In this document: positions 24,497 through 33,110 of the stretch, in pieces | Layout: every line of letters starts with the position of its first letter | Position numbering within the stretch: the first letter of the stretch is position 1 | DNA from: Verrucomicrobiaceae bacterium UBA2429 | GTDB taxonomy: Bacteria > Verrucomicrobiota > Verrucomicrobiia > Verrucomicrobiales > Verrucomicrobiaceae | NCBI GenBank assembly: GCA_002343505.1 | Contig: DDQZ01000024.1 | Location: 211,640 to 275,639 of the forward strand | Length of the DNA: 64,000 nucleotides | Reading direction: 5' to 3' | Made by a program: the position numbers and the translations under genes | Notes under the pieces: generated by a model | Seen by the model: only the letters and a program-made list of their open reading frames with translations | Databases searched by the model: none | Told to the model about the DNA's origin: nothing

Positions 24497-26038
24497 TCAG
24501 CGCAGCAGACTGCGGGCGATGATCGAGTCCACCGGATTGAAATCATCCGTGAAAACCACGCCGCTGGCCGGCGCCTGGCGCGCGGGTATGTGGCTGGCGG
24601 CGAGGCGCGCGGCCACGCTGCCGCTGGTGTGGCGGCGGCCGGTGACGCTTTCCAGCCGGTTTTGATGTGAGGCCATGATGATGATGTTCTGCACCGTCTG
24701 CCGCACGCCGGGATGCACGGCGAAGACCTCCACATTCGGAAAAACCTCCCGCAACGTGGAAAGCATGCCGCCCAGCAGCTCGGCGTGCCGCCCCTGCACG
24801 GCGGAGATGATGTTCATCAGATAGACGCCATCGGGGGAAAGACGGTCGGACACGAGCTGAAAGAACTCGCGCGTGGCCAGATGCGGCGGGATGGCGTGGA
24901 CGCCGTTGTAAGCGTCGCCGAAAATCATGTCCCAGCGGTTGTCCGCGCGGATGCGCAGGAAGTGGCGCGCGTCGCCCGCGTGCGCCCTCACCTTCGGATG
25001 CTTGTCCAGGTTGAAAAACTCGCGCCCCACCTCAATGACCTGGGGGTCCAGTTCCGCCACGTCCACCGAAGCGCCGGGATGCTCGCGCGAAAGCTCGCAC
25101 GGCATGCCGAAAGCTCCCGCGCCAATGAACAAAGCGCTGGAGATTTTTCTCCCGTCCATCGCGGCCAGACGCCAGAAGTGCTGGTAGTCGAGGATCAGCG
25201 CTCCGGTGTCCGGATTGATGCCGCCCTCGGAAGTGGAGTCGAGCTGCAGACGGCGCTCGCGGCGCGGCGCGGCGCCGGTTTCGATGACCTTGATGTGATG
25301 ATAGTAGGACTCGCGCTCGTGGATGACAGACTCGTTCGCGGGCGTTTTTGACACGGCGCTGGTCCCGCCCGCCAGCACTGCGGCCACGACCACTCTGACG
25401 CCGCTTTTCATCAGCACCCGCCCGAGGGCGAACGCGCACAGCGCAAGAAGAAGCAGAAGCAGGGCGCAGCCGATGAAGATGGACTTCACGCCGAAAGCCC
25501 CCAGCAGCACGAAGCCAGAGAGAAACGTGCCGACGAAGCTGCCCAGCGAGCCGAGCATGCTCACCGTGCCCGCCGCGCCGCCGACATGCGTGTCCTTCCA
25601 CGTCAGGCTGTAAAGGCGCACCGAGGCCGGCGAGACGGCGCCGAGCAGCGCGCCCGGCACAGCCAGCACGAGCAGCGAATAAAAAATCGGGCCGTCAATG
25701 AAACCGCTGCCCTCAAGCACGGGCGTGATCAGCGCGCCCAGCGCCGGAATGGCAAAGGTGAGCACAGCCGCCACCGCCAGCAGCCAGCCGAGCACCTCCA
25801 TGCCCGCTCGCCTGTCTGCCAGCCTGCCGCCGAGGTAGCCGCCGATGCTGAAGGAGATGAGGATCACCCCGATGAGCGCTGTCCAGGTGTAGATGCTGTT
25901 GCCAAACATCGGCGCCAGCAGGCGCGCGGCGCTGATCTCGATGACCATCATGGCCGCGCCCGCGCAAAAGCAGGCCGTGCCGAGATAAAGACGCTCCAGG
26001 CGCGCGAGGCCGGCGGTGGGTTCGGGGGATTTGGGCAT
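24497..26038 (-). CDS. Membrane-fused spermidine-synthase-like protein
   Basis: A 513-residue protein whose first 215 residues form about seven hydrophobic helices (MFS-like, starting with LYLGTACFCAGAAMMVIEISAARLL) and whose last 270 residues form a spermidine synthase-type Rossmann methyltransferase fold. In the latter, LFIGAGAFGMPCEL and VAELDPQVIEVGREFF are the SAM/decarboxylated-SAM binding signature and FGDAYNG is the catalytic-loop region. Such fused proteins are widespread but their product is unclear; classic spermidine synthesis is not certain because the substrate residues differ. It lies downstream of the NTF2-like lipoprotein. Confidence 0.85.
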   Translation of the reverse strand: MPKSPEPTAGLARLERLYLGTACFCAGAAMMVIEISAARLLAPMFGNSIYTWTALIGVILISFSIGGYLGGRLADRRAGMEVLGWLLAVAAVLTFAIPALGALITPVLEGSGFIDGPIFYSLLVLAVPGALLGAVSPASVRLYSLTWKDTHVGGAAGTVSMLGSLGSFVGTFLSGFVLLGAFGVKSIFIGCALLLLLLALCAFALGRVLMKSGVRVVVAAVLAGGTSAVSKTPANESVIHERESYYHHIKVIETGAAPRRERRLQLDSTSEGGINPDTGALILDYQHFWRLAAMDGRKISSALFIGAGAFGMPCELSREHPGASVDVAELDPQVIEVGREFFNLDKHPKVRAHAGDARHFLRIRADNRWDMIFGDAYNGVHAIPPHLATREFFQLVSDRLSPDGVYLMNIISAVQGRHAELLGGMLSTLREVFPNVEVFAVHPGVRQTVQNIIIMASHQNRLESVTGRRHTSGSVAARLAASHIPARQAPASGVVFTDDFNPVDSIIARSLLR

Positions 26039-26065
26039 GGGGAATCAGGGGAAAACAGAAGAGAC

Positions 26066-26509
26066 TCAGTCGTTGTAAAACACCAGCGCCAGGATGCGCC
26101 AGCCTTTGGAGTCGCGCGCGAGCGTGAAGTAGTCCACTCCCGTGACCACCTCCCTGCCCTTCTCCAGCCGCCACGGCACCTCGGCGCAGGCCACGCGCGT
26201 GTCGCCGCTGATTTTCATGGCCGCGGGCGTCTCCTTCATAGGCACCGGGGAGCGCTCGTGCCCCAGCTTCTGCCCGTGCAGGAAATCAGTCAGCCCCTGA
26301 CTGGAGGAGCGCCCGTTTTTCTCGACGAAGACCACGCGCGCCGCCGGATCAAAGCACGCGCCGTAGCCCTCCATGTCCCGCGCGGACCAGGTGGAGAAGT
26401 AGCGATCCAGGAACGCGCTGATCTCAGCCCTCCGCGGATGCTCGGCCGCGCCGCCGCACCCGGCGAGCAGCCAGCAGATGGAAAGAAAGACAGCGGTCGG
26501 CGGGCGCAT
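26066..26509 (-). CDS. NTF2/SnoaL-like lipoprotein
   Basis: A 147-residue predicted lipoprotein: MRPPTAVFLSICWLLAGCG gives a signal with a lipobox Cys at residue 18. The rest fits the SnoaL/DUF4440 NTF2-like fold (AEISAFLDRYFSTWSARDMEGYGACFDPAARV at the start, VTGVDYFTLARDSKGWRILAL at the end), a cone-shaped fold used for small-ligand binding or catalysis. It ends 27 bp before the membrane-fused synthase and begins 8 bp after the stop of parB, so it is likely cotranscribed with parB. Function unknown. Confidence 0.8.
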   Translation of the reverse strand: MRPPTAVFLSICWLLAGCGGAAEHPRRAEISAFLDRYFSTWSARDMEGYGACFDPAARVVFVEKNGRSSSQGLTDFLHGQKLGHERSPVPMKETPAAMKISGDTRVACAEVPWRLEKGREVVTGVDYFTLARDSKGWRILALVFYND

Positions 26510-26516
26510 GGGCGGA

Positions 26517-27422
26517 TCAGTCTTCGAGCTGCTCCTCCGGCACGCCCATCAACGCCAGGATGCGGTTCAGATCCTCGACACCGTAATAGTCAATCTGGAT
26601 GTGCCCCTTCTTCTCCCCGTGGGTGATGGCCACTCCGGTGATGAGCCGGTCCATGAGCCGCTGCTTCACGGCGGCAATGGCGCGCGCCTCCTCGTTGTCG
26701 CCAAGCTGCGGCTTGGGCTGCGGCGGGTGCAGCACCGCCTGCGCCAGCTTTTCCGCGCCCCGCACCGTGAGGCTGCGGCGCACGATCTCGTCGGCGGCCT
26801 TCTCCTGCTCGCCGGCGTCCTTGAGTGTCAGCAGCACCTTGGCGTGCCCGGTGCTCAACTGCCTGCCGGAGAGCATTTTCTGCACCGGCTCGCACAGGTC
26901 CAGCAGGCGCATGGTGTTGGCCACGGTGGCGCGGTTTTTGCCCACGCGCTGGGCGATGTCCTCCTGCCTCATGCCGAAATCCTTCGACAGCCGCTCATAG
27001 GCGCGCGCCTCTTCGATGGGGTTCAGATCCTCGCGCTGCAGATTCTCGATGAGCGCCATCTCCAGCACATCCTTGTCGCTGGCCTGGCGGGTGATGACCG
27101 GCACTTCGGCCAGCCCCAGCTCCCGCGAGGCGCGGTAGCGGCGCTCGCCAGCGATCAGCTCCAGCTTCCCGTTCACAGGCCGGACGATCAGCGGCTGGAT
27201 GATCCCGTGCTCGCGGATGGAATCCATCAGCTCGCGGAGCTGCTCCTGCACAAACTCCTTGCGCGGCTGCAGCGGGCTGGGCACCACCTGGTCCATCGGA
27301 ACACGGTTCACCACATCCCCCGGCGCGGGTTGCGCCAGAGGGGGCGGACTCGCCACCCCTTTGACCGCCGAGGGCGCCGAGATCAGCGCGGCGAGTCCTT
27401 TTCCAAGTGCAGATTTAGCCAT
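26517..27422 (-). CDS. parB: ParB/Spo0J chromosome partition protein
   Basis: A 301-residue ParB. The N-terminal ParB/Srx domain shows VVPSPLQPRKEF, the LIVRPVNGKLELIAGERRYRA CTP-binding/CTPase region (GERRYR box) and LIENLQREDLNPIEEA; the HTH region follows (MRQEDIAQRVGKNRATVAN) and a C-terminal dimerisation part ends at LED. ParB binds parS sites and loads onto DNA as a CTP-dependent clamp to segregate the origin. No parA is seen beside it, so the operon is split or parA lies elsewhere. I saw no parS-like TGTTTCACGTGAAACA in the window. Confidence 0.95.
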   Translation of the reverse strand: MAKSALGKGLAALISAPSAVKGVASPPPLAQPAPGDVVNRVPMDQVVPSPLQPRKEFVQEQLRELMDSIREHGIIQPLIVRPVNGKLELIAGERRYRASRELGLAEVPVITRQASDKDVLEMALIENLQREDLNPIEEARAYERLSKDFGMRQEDIAQRVGKNRATVANTMRLLDLCEPVQKMLSGRQLSTGHAKVLLTLKDAGEQEKAADEIVRRSLTVRGAEKLAQAVLHPPQPKPQLGDNEEARAIAAVKQRLMDRLITGVAITHGEKKGHIQIDYYGVEDLNRILALMGVPEEQLED

Positions 27423-27574
27423 AGGGCGGCGAGGTTAATGAGCGCGCCCCGGATGGCAAACTGCTTTTGCCACGCCGCCTCCGCAGCCTTGAATTTGCGT
27501 TGTTTTTTTGCGCGCGGAGCGCCGCGGACGCCCCATTTCACAGCGCCGGGATTTTGGATGCGCGCGGCCTTGCC

Positions 27575-28546
27575 TCAGCCGCGCGCCATTTCCGCCTTCA
27601 TCGCTTGCGCCAGTTTCGGCAGGACTGCGGAGGTGATCTCATCATCGCTCAAACCGCGCTGGTAACGCGCGGTGAGCAGGCCGTCGAGATCACTGAGGCT
27701 GGGTATGCCCTGATCGGGCTGCACGAGGAACGCGCGCGCCGAAGTGTGCTGCCCGATGAACATGCCCAACTCCAGGATGACGTTGCCAATGGGCATGCGG
27801 TCGTCGGCAGGGTCTTTGCCGACACTTTTGTCCAGCCAGCGCGGCAGCCAGTCAGGCTTGCGCCTGCGCGGGGAGAAGCTGTCCTGAGGACCGATGATGC
27901 AAACGGCCATCTGATAGCGGGAAAGAGCGCCCTCCAAAGCGCCCAGAATCGAGCCTCCAAGGCTGAGAGCCTTCGTCCAAAGATCGAGATGAAGCTGTGG
28001 GAGTTCCGACTGCAAGGCAGCCTGGATTTTTTCCGCCAGAGGAATGCCCGCAGTGGTGGAGGCCAGGAAGACGGATGGTCGCGCGGGCAGGCGGCAGGGC
28101 GCGCGCTCGGCCTGGAATTCGCGCAATGCCGACTGGTGAAAGTCCGCCAGCCCTGCCAGCAGCGGCTCAATGCGCTCGCTGATCTGCTGATAGGCGCCTC
28201 CTTTGACCAAATCGGCGTGGATGCGCGGCCACTGCGAGGGGTCTGCCACGGCTTGGTCGAGTTGTTTGACGATCCGGTTTACGTCTGCCACGGCATCACG
28301 CAGGTGCTCCATGAGAGCCTTGGCATCCGGGGTGTCTTTGGAGAGCTTGGCAAAGATGCGCTTCGTCTCGAACAGGGCGTGCAACTCATTGTGCAGAACC
28401 ATCGCGAGACGGTGATGATGGCCGGCCTCTCCGGAGTGCTCAATGCCCAGTTCCAAACCGTGCAGGTCGGCCTGGGTGCTGGCCATCTCAAGCGCCTCGC
28501 GCAGGATGGAGCGGCATACGAGCTTGTTCAGTGCCTGGATCATCAT
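27575..28546 (-). CDS. TIR-like (CAP12/Pycsar-type) nucleotide-binding effector
   Basis: A 323-residue protein. The C-terminal part (about 157-300) matches the predicted nucleotide-binding TIR-like family used by CBASS/Pycsar effectors: SVFLASTTAGIPLAEKIQ opening strand and helix, then YQMAVCIIGPQD and the strong signature NVILELGMFIG (255-265). Glu205 sits in the helix where TIR NADases keep their catalytic Glu. The first 155 residues are helical with a His cluster (GHHHRL, 42-47) and have no recognised family. TIR effectors of this type degrade NAD when activated. It follows a 145-residue helical protein by 20 bp. An immune role is inference; no cyclase gene is nearby. Confidence 0.7.
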   Translation of the reverse strand: MMIQALNKLVCRSILREALEMASTQADLHGLELGIEHSGEAGHHHRLAMVLHNELHALFETKRIFAKLSKDTPDAKALMEHLRDAVADVNRIVKQLDQAVADPSQWPRIHADLVKGGAYQQISERIEPLLAGLADFHQSALREFQAERAPCRLPARPSVFLASTTAGIPLAEKIQAALQSELPQLHLDLWTKALSLGGSILGALEGALSRYQMAVCIIGPQDSFSPRRRKPDWLPRWLDKSVGKDPADDRMPIGNVILELGMFIGQHTSARAFLVQPDQGIPSLSDLDGLLTARYQRGLSDDEITSAVLPKLAQAMKAEMARG

Positions 28547-28566
28547 GGCCGGCAGGAGGGGGATGG

Positions 28567-29004
28567 TCAGGCCGCCAGCCTTCGGGCTGCCGCCTGCTTG
28601 CGCAGGGAGCGCAGGAACGCCTCCCGCCCCTCGTCGAGCCTCTGCGCGATGAGTCTCGCGCGCAGGGAAATGTTTTCGTGAAAACGGGCGAACTCGATTT
28701 GCTGCACGGCTTCAAGCGTGTCACATGGAAAAGCACTGATGAGCGCCGCCGCCTCCTCGAATTCGGCGCGAGCCTCGCGGGCAGGGTCCAGGATTTCATC
28801 GCTGACGGATGAACTGCCGAGTTGGGTGCCGAGGTAGATGAACTTGTCACGAGCGGCGCGGCATGCGGCCTTGGCAGCGGAAAAGGTGACGCAAACGCGT
28901 AAATTTCCGATGGCTGCATCCCATGCGGATTTCACTTCCTCCCAGGTCAAGGGACGCACATCATAGGGCTGGACGGACGTGGGATCAGCGGTGATTGAGG
29001 CCAT
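28567..29004 (-). CDS. Small helical partner of the TIR-like protein
   Basis: A 145-residue, Ala/Glu-rich, probably all-helical protein with no recognised domain (segments WEEVKSAWDAAIGNL, AREARAEFEEAAALI and EGREAFLRSLRKQAAARRL). It is transcribed just ahead of the TIR-like gene with a 20-bp gap, so the two are almost surely an operon. It may act as sensor, regulator or scaffold for the effector; this is inference from the gene pair only. Confidence 0.7.
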   Translation of the reverse strand: MASITADPTSVQPYDVRPLTWEEVKSAWDAAIGNLRVCVTFSAAKAACRAARDKFIYLGTQLGSSSVSDEILDPAREARAEFEEAAALISAFPCDTLEAVQQIEFARFHENISLRARLIAQRLDEGREAFLRSLRKQAAARRLAA

Positions 29005-29205
29005 GATTTGGGAAGGCTGTAGCAGAGAACCGGCCAGGAGGTCAAAGGGAAGTTTAAATAAACGCCTCCCCTTAGAGTCCGGCCGAGTCCGGCATCATCA
29101 GACATCTTTGTCGTTATGCCAGCGGGAATTTCAAGCCCTGCATGCCCCCTTTGAATGGCGGCTGGCGGTTCATCCCATTGGGATCAAAATCCAACACGCC
29201 TTCCC

Positions 29206-30819
29206 TCAAGGCTGCGATGCCGCCGGCGGCGGCGGCGACACTGGCAGTGCGCCGGGGGGGGCGGCTGCTGGTGCAGGGTTTGCGGAGGGCGAAGTGGCCG
29301 GGACTGCCGCACCCGGCGTGGCGGGGACATCCGCGGATGCCGGCGCGGCGGCGGGAGCGGCAGCCGGGGTCTCCGGCGTGGTGGTGGCGATGGGGTCGGC
29401 GACGGGCGGATCGGGCTTTTTGAAAAGGTCCTCCCAGCGGTGCATGACGGCGGCGGCGTTTGACGTGCCGATCTCCTCCAGATACTCGGCGCAGCGCTCG
29501 TGCCAGCGGTCGAGATCGGGCGGACCGAAGGGCTTTTCGGCGGTGCCAGGAAAGATGACATAGGTGACTTTGAGCTCGCTCTCCGGACGGCGGTAGGGGG
29601 TGGCTTTGTCGTTGATGGTCTTTGCCATGAGCAGGGAGGCCTCGCCCATTTTTTGCGTGGGGCCGTAGTCGCCGCAGATGGCGGGGTAGATTTTGCCGCC
29701 ATGCACCACGACGGCGTAGTCGCCGATTTTCGGCGTGTGCGGGTTGCTGTCGGCGTATGGGCGGAAGAGCAGGGAGATGACGATGAAGGGGTCTTTCTCG
29801 GCGATGAGGCTGCTGCGCGCCTTCATGTCCTTAATCTCAAGGTCGAGCTGGCTGATCTGGGCGCGCAGGTAGGCGTTGCGCTCGGCGCTGAGGCCCTTGA
29901 CGGCGTATTCTTCCCTGGCCTTTTTCAGCCGCGCCTCCCACCTGGAGAGCAGCGGGTTCGGCGTCTTGGTGCGCTTGCCCCAGGCGTAGCTGGTGAAGGG
30001 CTGGTAGTAGTCGGACATGTAGATGTACTCGTCCAGGGTCGGCATCCGGTCGCCGTCGGAGCCGTCAGCCACCACGTCCATCTCGGACTGGATGAGCAGG
30101 GCTTTGCGATTGGAGACGGGGTGGGTGAGCTCGAGGATGGTCTCGCAGTCGAAGAAATTGTGGCGGTCGAGCACGCGGTTGAGGCGGGTGATGTCGCGCT
30201 GGATGCCGCGGGTTTTGTTCTCGTAGAGCTTGTGGTAGAAGCCGGAGACCCTGGAGGCGGGGATCATGGCGTCGAGGCCGGGCAGCAGTGATGGCAGGGC
30301 GGGATTGATGCGGGAAAGCTCCTGGAGGCTTTGGTTGGCCTTCGGCACGCGCACGGTGAGTTGGAACTCGGCCTTGTAGGCTTCGGGGTCGAGCCGCTCC
30401 AGGCTCGCATAGGTGCCCTGCTCCATAAGCAGGTTGCTCTTGATGGTGATGCCGTTGTACAGCGTGGCCACGTCCACCTCCTTGCGTGGGATGAACGCAT
30501 CCGGCAGGGGCGGCGGCGGCGCAGGCACTTCCTTGACGACCTCCTTGACCACTTCTTTGACGATCTCCCTCGGCGGCGCCTGGACGATCTTCTCCACCTC
30601 CTTCGTGACGACCTGGGTGCGCTCCTCCTTCCACGCGGTGGCGATCTCTTTGAGCGCGGTTTTGATCCTGCCCGCGAACGGCGTGAAAGGCAGCACCAGC
30701 AGCATGGCGATGATCACCAGCACCAGCAGCCGGCTGAGCGAGGCGATGACACCCGGCCCCCTCGGCGGCGGCGGCGTTGGATCATCGGAAAGCGGAGTCG
30801 TGGGCGTGGAGTCTCTCAT
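29206..30819 (-). CDS. Membrane-anchored GH75-like (chitosanase family) protein
   Basis: A 537-residue protein: a membrane helix at about 28-50 (LSRLLVLVIIAMLLVLPF), repetitive charged linker (VVKEVVKEV repeats, about 68-97), and a C-terminal region resembling glycoside hydrolase family 75. Supporting pieces are ILIQSEMDVVADGSDGDRMP, DYAVVVHGGKIYPAICGDYG and PTQKMGEASLLMA. A coiled-coil stretch of about 60 residues (LLSRWEARLKKAREEYA... LDLEIKDMK) interrupts the presumed catalytic fold. The last 60 residues are Ala/Pro-rich. The start overlaps the stop of the SDR gene by 4 bp, so the two are coupled. GH75 is a reasonable call, not a certain one. Confidence 0.6.
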   Translation of the reverse strand: MRDSTPTTPLSDDPTPPPPRGPGVIASLSRLLVLVIIAMLLVLPFTPFAGRIKTALKEIATAWKEERTQVVTKEVEKIVQAPPREIVKEVVKEVVKEVPAPPPPLPDAFIPRKEVDVATLYNGITIKSNLLMEQGTYASLERLDPEAYKAEFQLTVRVPKANQSLQELSRINPALPSLLPGLDAMIPASRVSGFYHKLYENKTRGIQRDITRLNRVLDRHNFFDCETILELTHPVSNRKALLIQSEMDVVADGSDGDRMPTLDEYIYMSDYYQPFTSYAWGKRTKTPNPLLSRWEARLKKAREEYAVKGLSAERNAYLRAQISQLDLEIKDMKARSSLIAEKDPFIVISLLFRPYADSNPHTPKIGDYAVVVHGGKIYPAICGDYGPTQKMGEASLLMAKTINDKATPYRRPESELKVTYVIFPGTAEKPFGPPDLDRWHERCAEYLEEIGTSNAAAVMHRWEDLFKKPDPPVADPIATTTPETPAAAPAAAPASADVPATPGAAVPATSPSANPAPAAAPPGALPVSPPPPAASQP

Positions 30820-31652
30820 TTCGGCGGCGGGGGTGCTGCGGAAACCTTGGCCCGCGCGTGCCGCGCCCGCAAGAGCCTGTGCAGCACGAAACGCGGCAGA
30901 TGGCGGAACAGGCAGGCCGCCGCCTTCACGCCCGCGCCCGGAAACACCAGCGGCCCGCCATTTTCCAAAGTCCGCAGGGCAGCCGCCACCACCGCCTCCG
31001 GCGGCTGGCGCAAAACACCCTGCCCCGCGCGGTCCGTGTCCGTGCCATCCGGGCGGCGCGCCGCCTTGCTGAAGCCGGTGGGCGTGGGGCCGGGGCAGAC
31101 GCAGGCCACCGCCACGCCCTCCGCCTCCAGCTCCACGGACAGCGCCAGGGAAAAGCGGGTCATGAACGCCTTGCTCGCCGCGTAGCAGGCCGTGTCCGGC
31201 ATGGGCAGCTCCCCCGCCAGGGAGCTGACATTGAGGATGCCCCCCGGCCTGCGCAGGAGCGGCAGCAACGCGCGCGTGAGCAGCACCGGAGCCGTCATGT
31301 TCAAGTCCAGCATCAACCGCAGCTTCGCCGGGTCCGCCGTCGCCAAAGAGCCGTAGTCACCCATGCCCGCGTTGTTGATGAGCAAATCCGGCCCGAAGCG
31401 CGACTCGGCAAGCCGCCTTTCCACCTCCCCTCTGCCCTGCTCGTCCGCCAGGTCCGCCGCGCACAGCTCGACACGCAGCGCCGCGTTCACCCGCGCGCAC
31501 TCCGCCCGCACCGCCTCCAGCGCCGCCTCCCCGCGCGCCACCAGCATCAGCGCCGAGGCGCGGGGCGCGAGCTGCCTGGCAAACTCCGCGCCAAGCCCGG
31601 AGGACGCGCCGGTGATGACGGCCCGGCAGCCGCTGAGAGTGAATGAGGTCAT
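30816..31652 (-). CDS. Short-chain dehydrogenase/reductase
   Basis: A 278-residue classical SDR. TGASSGLGAEFARQL (about 15-29) is the cofactor site, NNAG lies near residue 93, and the catalytic residues Ser (in LNVSSLAG), Tyr and Lys (CYAASKAFM) are all present. NADP is likely but not certain, as the residues after the second strand read LVARGE. The C-terminal 40 residues are basic and extend past the usual end. The frame is open upstream, but the ATG at 31652 starts directly before the family's first strand. It is divergent to the cupin gene, with only 34 bp between the two starts. Confidence 0.88.
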   Translation of the reverse strand: MTSFTLSGCRAVITGASSGLGAEFARQLAPRASALMLVARGEAALEAVRAECARVNAALRVELCAADLADEQGRGEVERRLAESRFGPDLLINNAGMGDYGSLATADPAKLRLMLDLNMTAPVLLTRALLPLLRRPGGILNVSSLAGELPMPDTACYAASKAFMTRFSLALSVELEAEGVAVACVCPGPTPTGFSKAARRPDGTDTDRAGQGVLRQPPEAVVAAALRTLENGGPLVFPGAGVKAAACLFRHLPRFVLHRLLRARHARAKVSAAPPPPK

Positions 31653-31686
31653 GGCAAGGCTTGCGCCAGAGCCGGCGCGCGGGACC

Positions 31687-32055
31687 ATGAGCCACGCGCC
31701 CATGACCATCAACAACCTTTCCCAACAGTCCCCATTCACCACCAAGGACGGCAGCACCATTCGCAGCATCCTCGACCGCACCAATGCGCCAGTCGCGAAC
31801 CAAAGCCTCGCCGAGGCCACCATACCTGTCGGCAAGGCCACCGAACGTCACTACCACAAGCTCAGCGAAGAATTCTACTTCATCCTCGAAGGCACCGGCA
31901 CCATGGAAATCAACGGTGAGGAGCGCCCCGTCACCCCCGGCGATGCCATTTTGATCCCGCCGGGAGCCTGGCATCAGATTACCGCTTCGCAGACCCTGCG
32001 CTTCCTCTGCTGCTGCGCGCCGCCCTACAGCCATGAGGACACCTGTTTCGAGTGA
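31687..32055 (+). CDS. Cupin domain protein
   Basis: A 122-residue single-cupin protein. Motif 1 is visible as HYHKLSEEFYFILEGTG (His, His, Glu metal ligands and Gly) and motif 2 as PGDAILIPPGAWHQI (third His). Small cupins of this type are isomerases or regulators of sugar or ring metabolism; no substrate is evident. The C-terminus is unusually Cys-rich (FLCCCAPPYSHEDTCFE). The start is 34 bp from the divergent SDR gene, so the two promoters must overlap. Confidence 0.88.
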   Translation: MSHAPMTINNLSQQSPFTTKDGSTIRSILDRTNAPVANQSLAEATIPVGKATERHYHKLSEEFYFILEGTGTMEINGEERPVTPGDAILIPPGAWHQITASQTLRFLCCCAPPYSHEDTCFE

Positions 32056-32301
32056 CACCCTTCAAGGAGTGTCGAGGCGCTTCGCCTCGCCCGGTTGCCG
32101 AGTTTTGGGAGGCGGGGCGCTCCACCCTCGAAACGCGCAGCAGGGCCGCCTCCGGCGTCGTCGAGAGCGAGCTGCAGGTGTGAATGACCGGTCCGCGTCG
32201 CATGCGCCTTATGTCCAAGCGCAGCGGGCTGAGGATGGCGGGCCCGCTTTTCCGCCGGGCGCACTTGCCAGCCATACGCGAAGCACGCAATTTGCGCTCA
32301 C
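32056..32301. other. Intergenic region with repeat-like sequence
   Basis: The gap between the cupin and the sigma factor holds a GAGGCG-CTT-CGCCTC hairpin (from about 32080) and a 36-bp segment (32145-32180) that recurs inside the alcohol dehydrogenase gene. No gene can be supported here: the open frames on both strands have no recognisable product. Confidence 0.5.
32145..32180. repeat. 36-bp segment shared with the alcohol dehydrogenase gene
   Basis: 34 of 36 bases match 40819-40854 on the same strand (differences at positions 13 and 31 of the segment). On the minus strand both translate in a similar way (SSLSTTPEAA here and SSLSTMPEAA in the dehydrogenase). Confidence 0.6.
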
Positions 32302-33054
32302 ATGCCCACCCGCTCACAGCCCATGCCAGAGGCCGCCCGCGCAAACGTGGCATTTCTAACCACGCGATGGAGCCGCGTGATGCTGGCCGGGCAGGAGGAC
32401 ATGGATTCGGCGCAGGAAGCGCTGGCAGGCCTCTGCCAGGACTACTGGTATCCGCTCTACGCCTACTGCCGCAGGCAGGGCCTGGAAATGCATGACGCGC
32501 AGGATGCCACGCAGGGTTTTTTCAATCATCTGCTGGAGGCTGGCACGCTCCAGCGCGCGAGGGCGGAGCAGGGGCGGTTCCGCACCTTTCTGCTCGGCTC
32601 GCTGCGGCATTTCCTGGCGAATGAGCGCCGCCATCAAAATGCCGCCAAGCGGAGCGGAGGCGCGGTGGTTTCCTTTGATGAAATGGCCGCCGAACAGCGC
32701 TTTGCCAGCGAGCCTGCGGACTCGGCCACGCCGGAGAGCCTGTTTGAGCGCGGATGGGCCTTTGCCCTCATCGAGCGCGTTTTCCGCCGCCTGGAGGACG
32801 AGTATCTGGCCGCGGAAAAACACGCCCTTTTCTCCGCCCTCCGACCACTGCTGACCGCTGAGTCCGCACGCCCTGGCCACGAGGCGCTGGCCGTCAGCCT
32901 GGGCATGAGCACGGCAGCGGTGGGCACGGCGGTCTTCCGCATGAGGCGGCGCTATGGCGAGCTGATGCGGGAGGAGATCGCGCAAACCGTGGCCTCCCCC
33001 GCCGAGGTGGAGGAGGAGATCGCCCACCTGATCCGCGTGGTGGCGCGCGGCTGA
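32302..33054 (+). CDS. ECF-type RNA polymerase sigma factor
   Basis: A 250-residue sigma-70-family protein, longer than the usual 180-200 residues of ECF factors. Region 2 is visible in QEALAGLCQDYWYPLYAYCRRQG and DAQDATQGFFNHLLE; the C-terminal HTH is YEALAVSLGMSTAAVGTAVFRMRRRY-like (LGMSTAAVGTAVFRMRRRYG, about 208-227). The stop lies 56 bp before the Ser/Thr kinase gene, an arrangement typical of planctomycete and verrucomicrobial ECF factors whose activity is controlled by a kinase. No anti-sigma factor is seen. An alternative ATG is at 32323. Confidence 0.85.
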   Translation: MPTRSQPMPEAARANVAFLTTRWSRVMLAGQEDMDSAQEALAGLCQDYWYPLYAYCRRQGLEMHDAQDATQGFFNHLLEAGTLQRARAEQGRFRTFLLGSLRHFLANERRHQNAAKRSGGAVVSFDEMAAEQRFASEPADSATPESLFERGWAFALIERVFRRLEDEYLAAEKHALFSALRPLLTAESARPGHEALAVSLGMSTAAVGTAVFRMRRRYGELMREEIAQTVASPAEVEEEIAHLIRVVARG

Positions 33055-33110
33055 AAAAGTCTGTCAAGAAGCCGTGCCAACGGGTGAGAACCCCAGTGCA
33101 AATCCCATCC

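Noticed and set aside
26517..29004. A complete CBASS operon around the TIR-like gene
   Set aside because: No cyclase, ubiquitin-like or other CBASS gene is present; the neighbours are parB and an NTF2-like lipoprotein.
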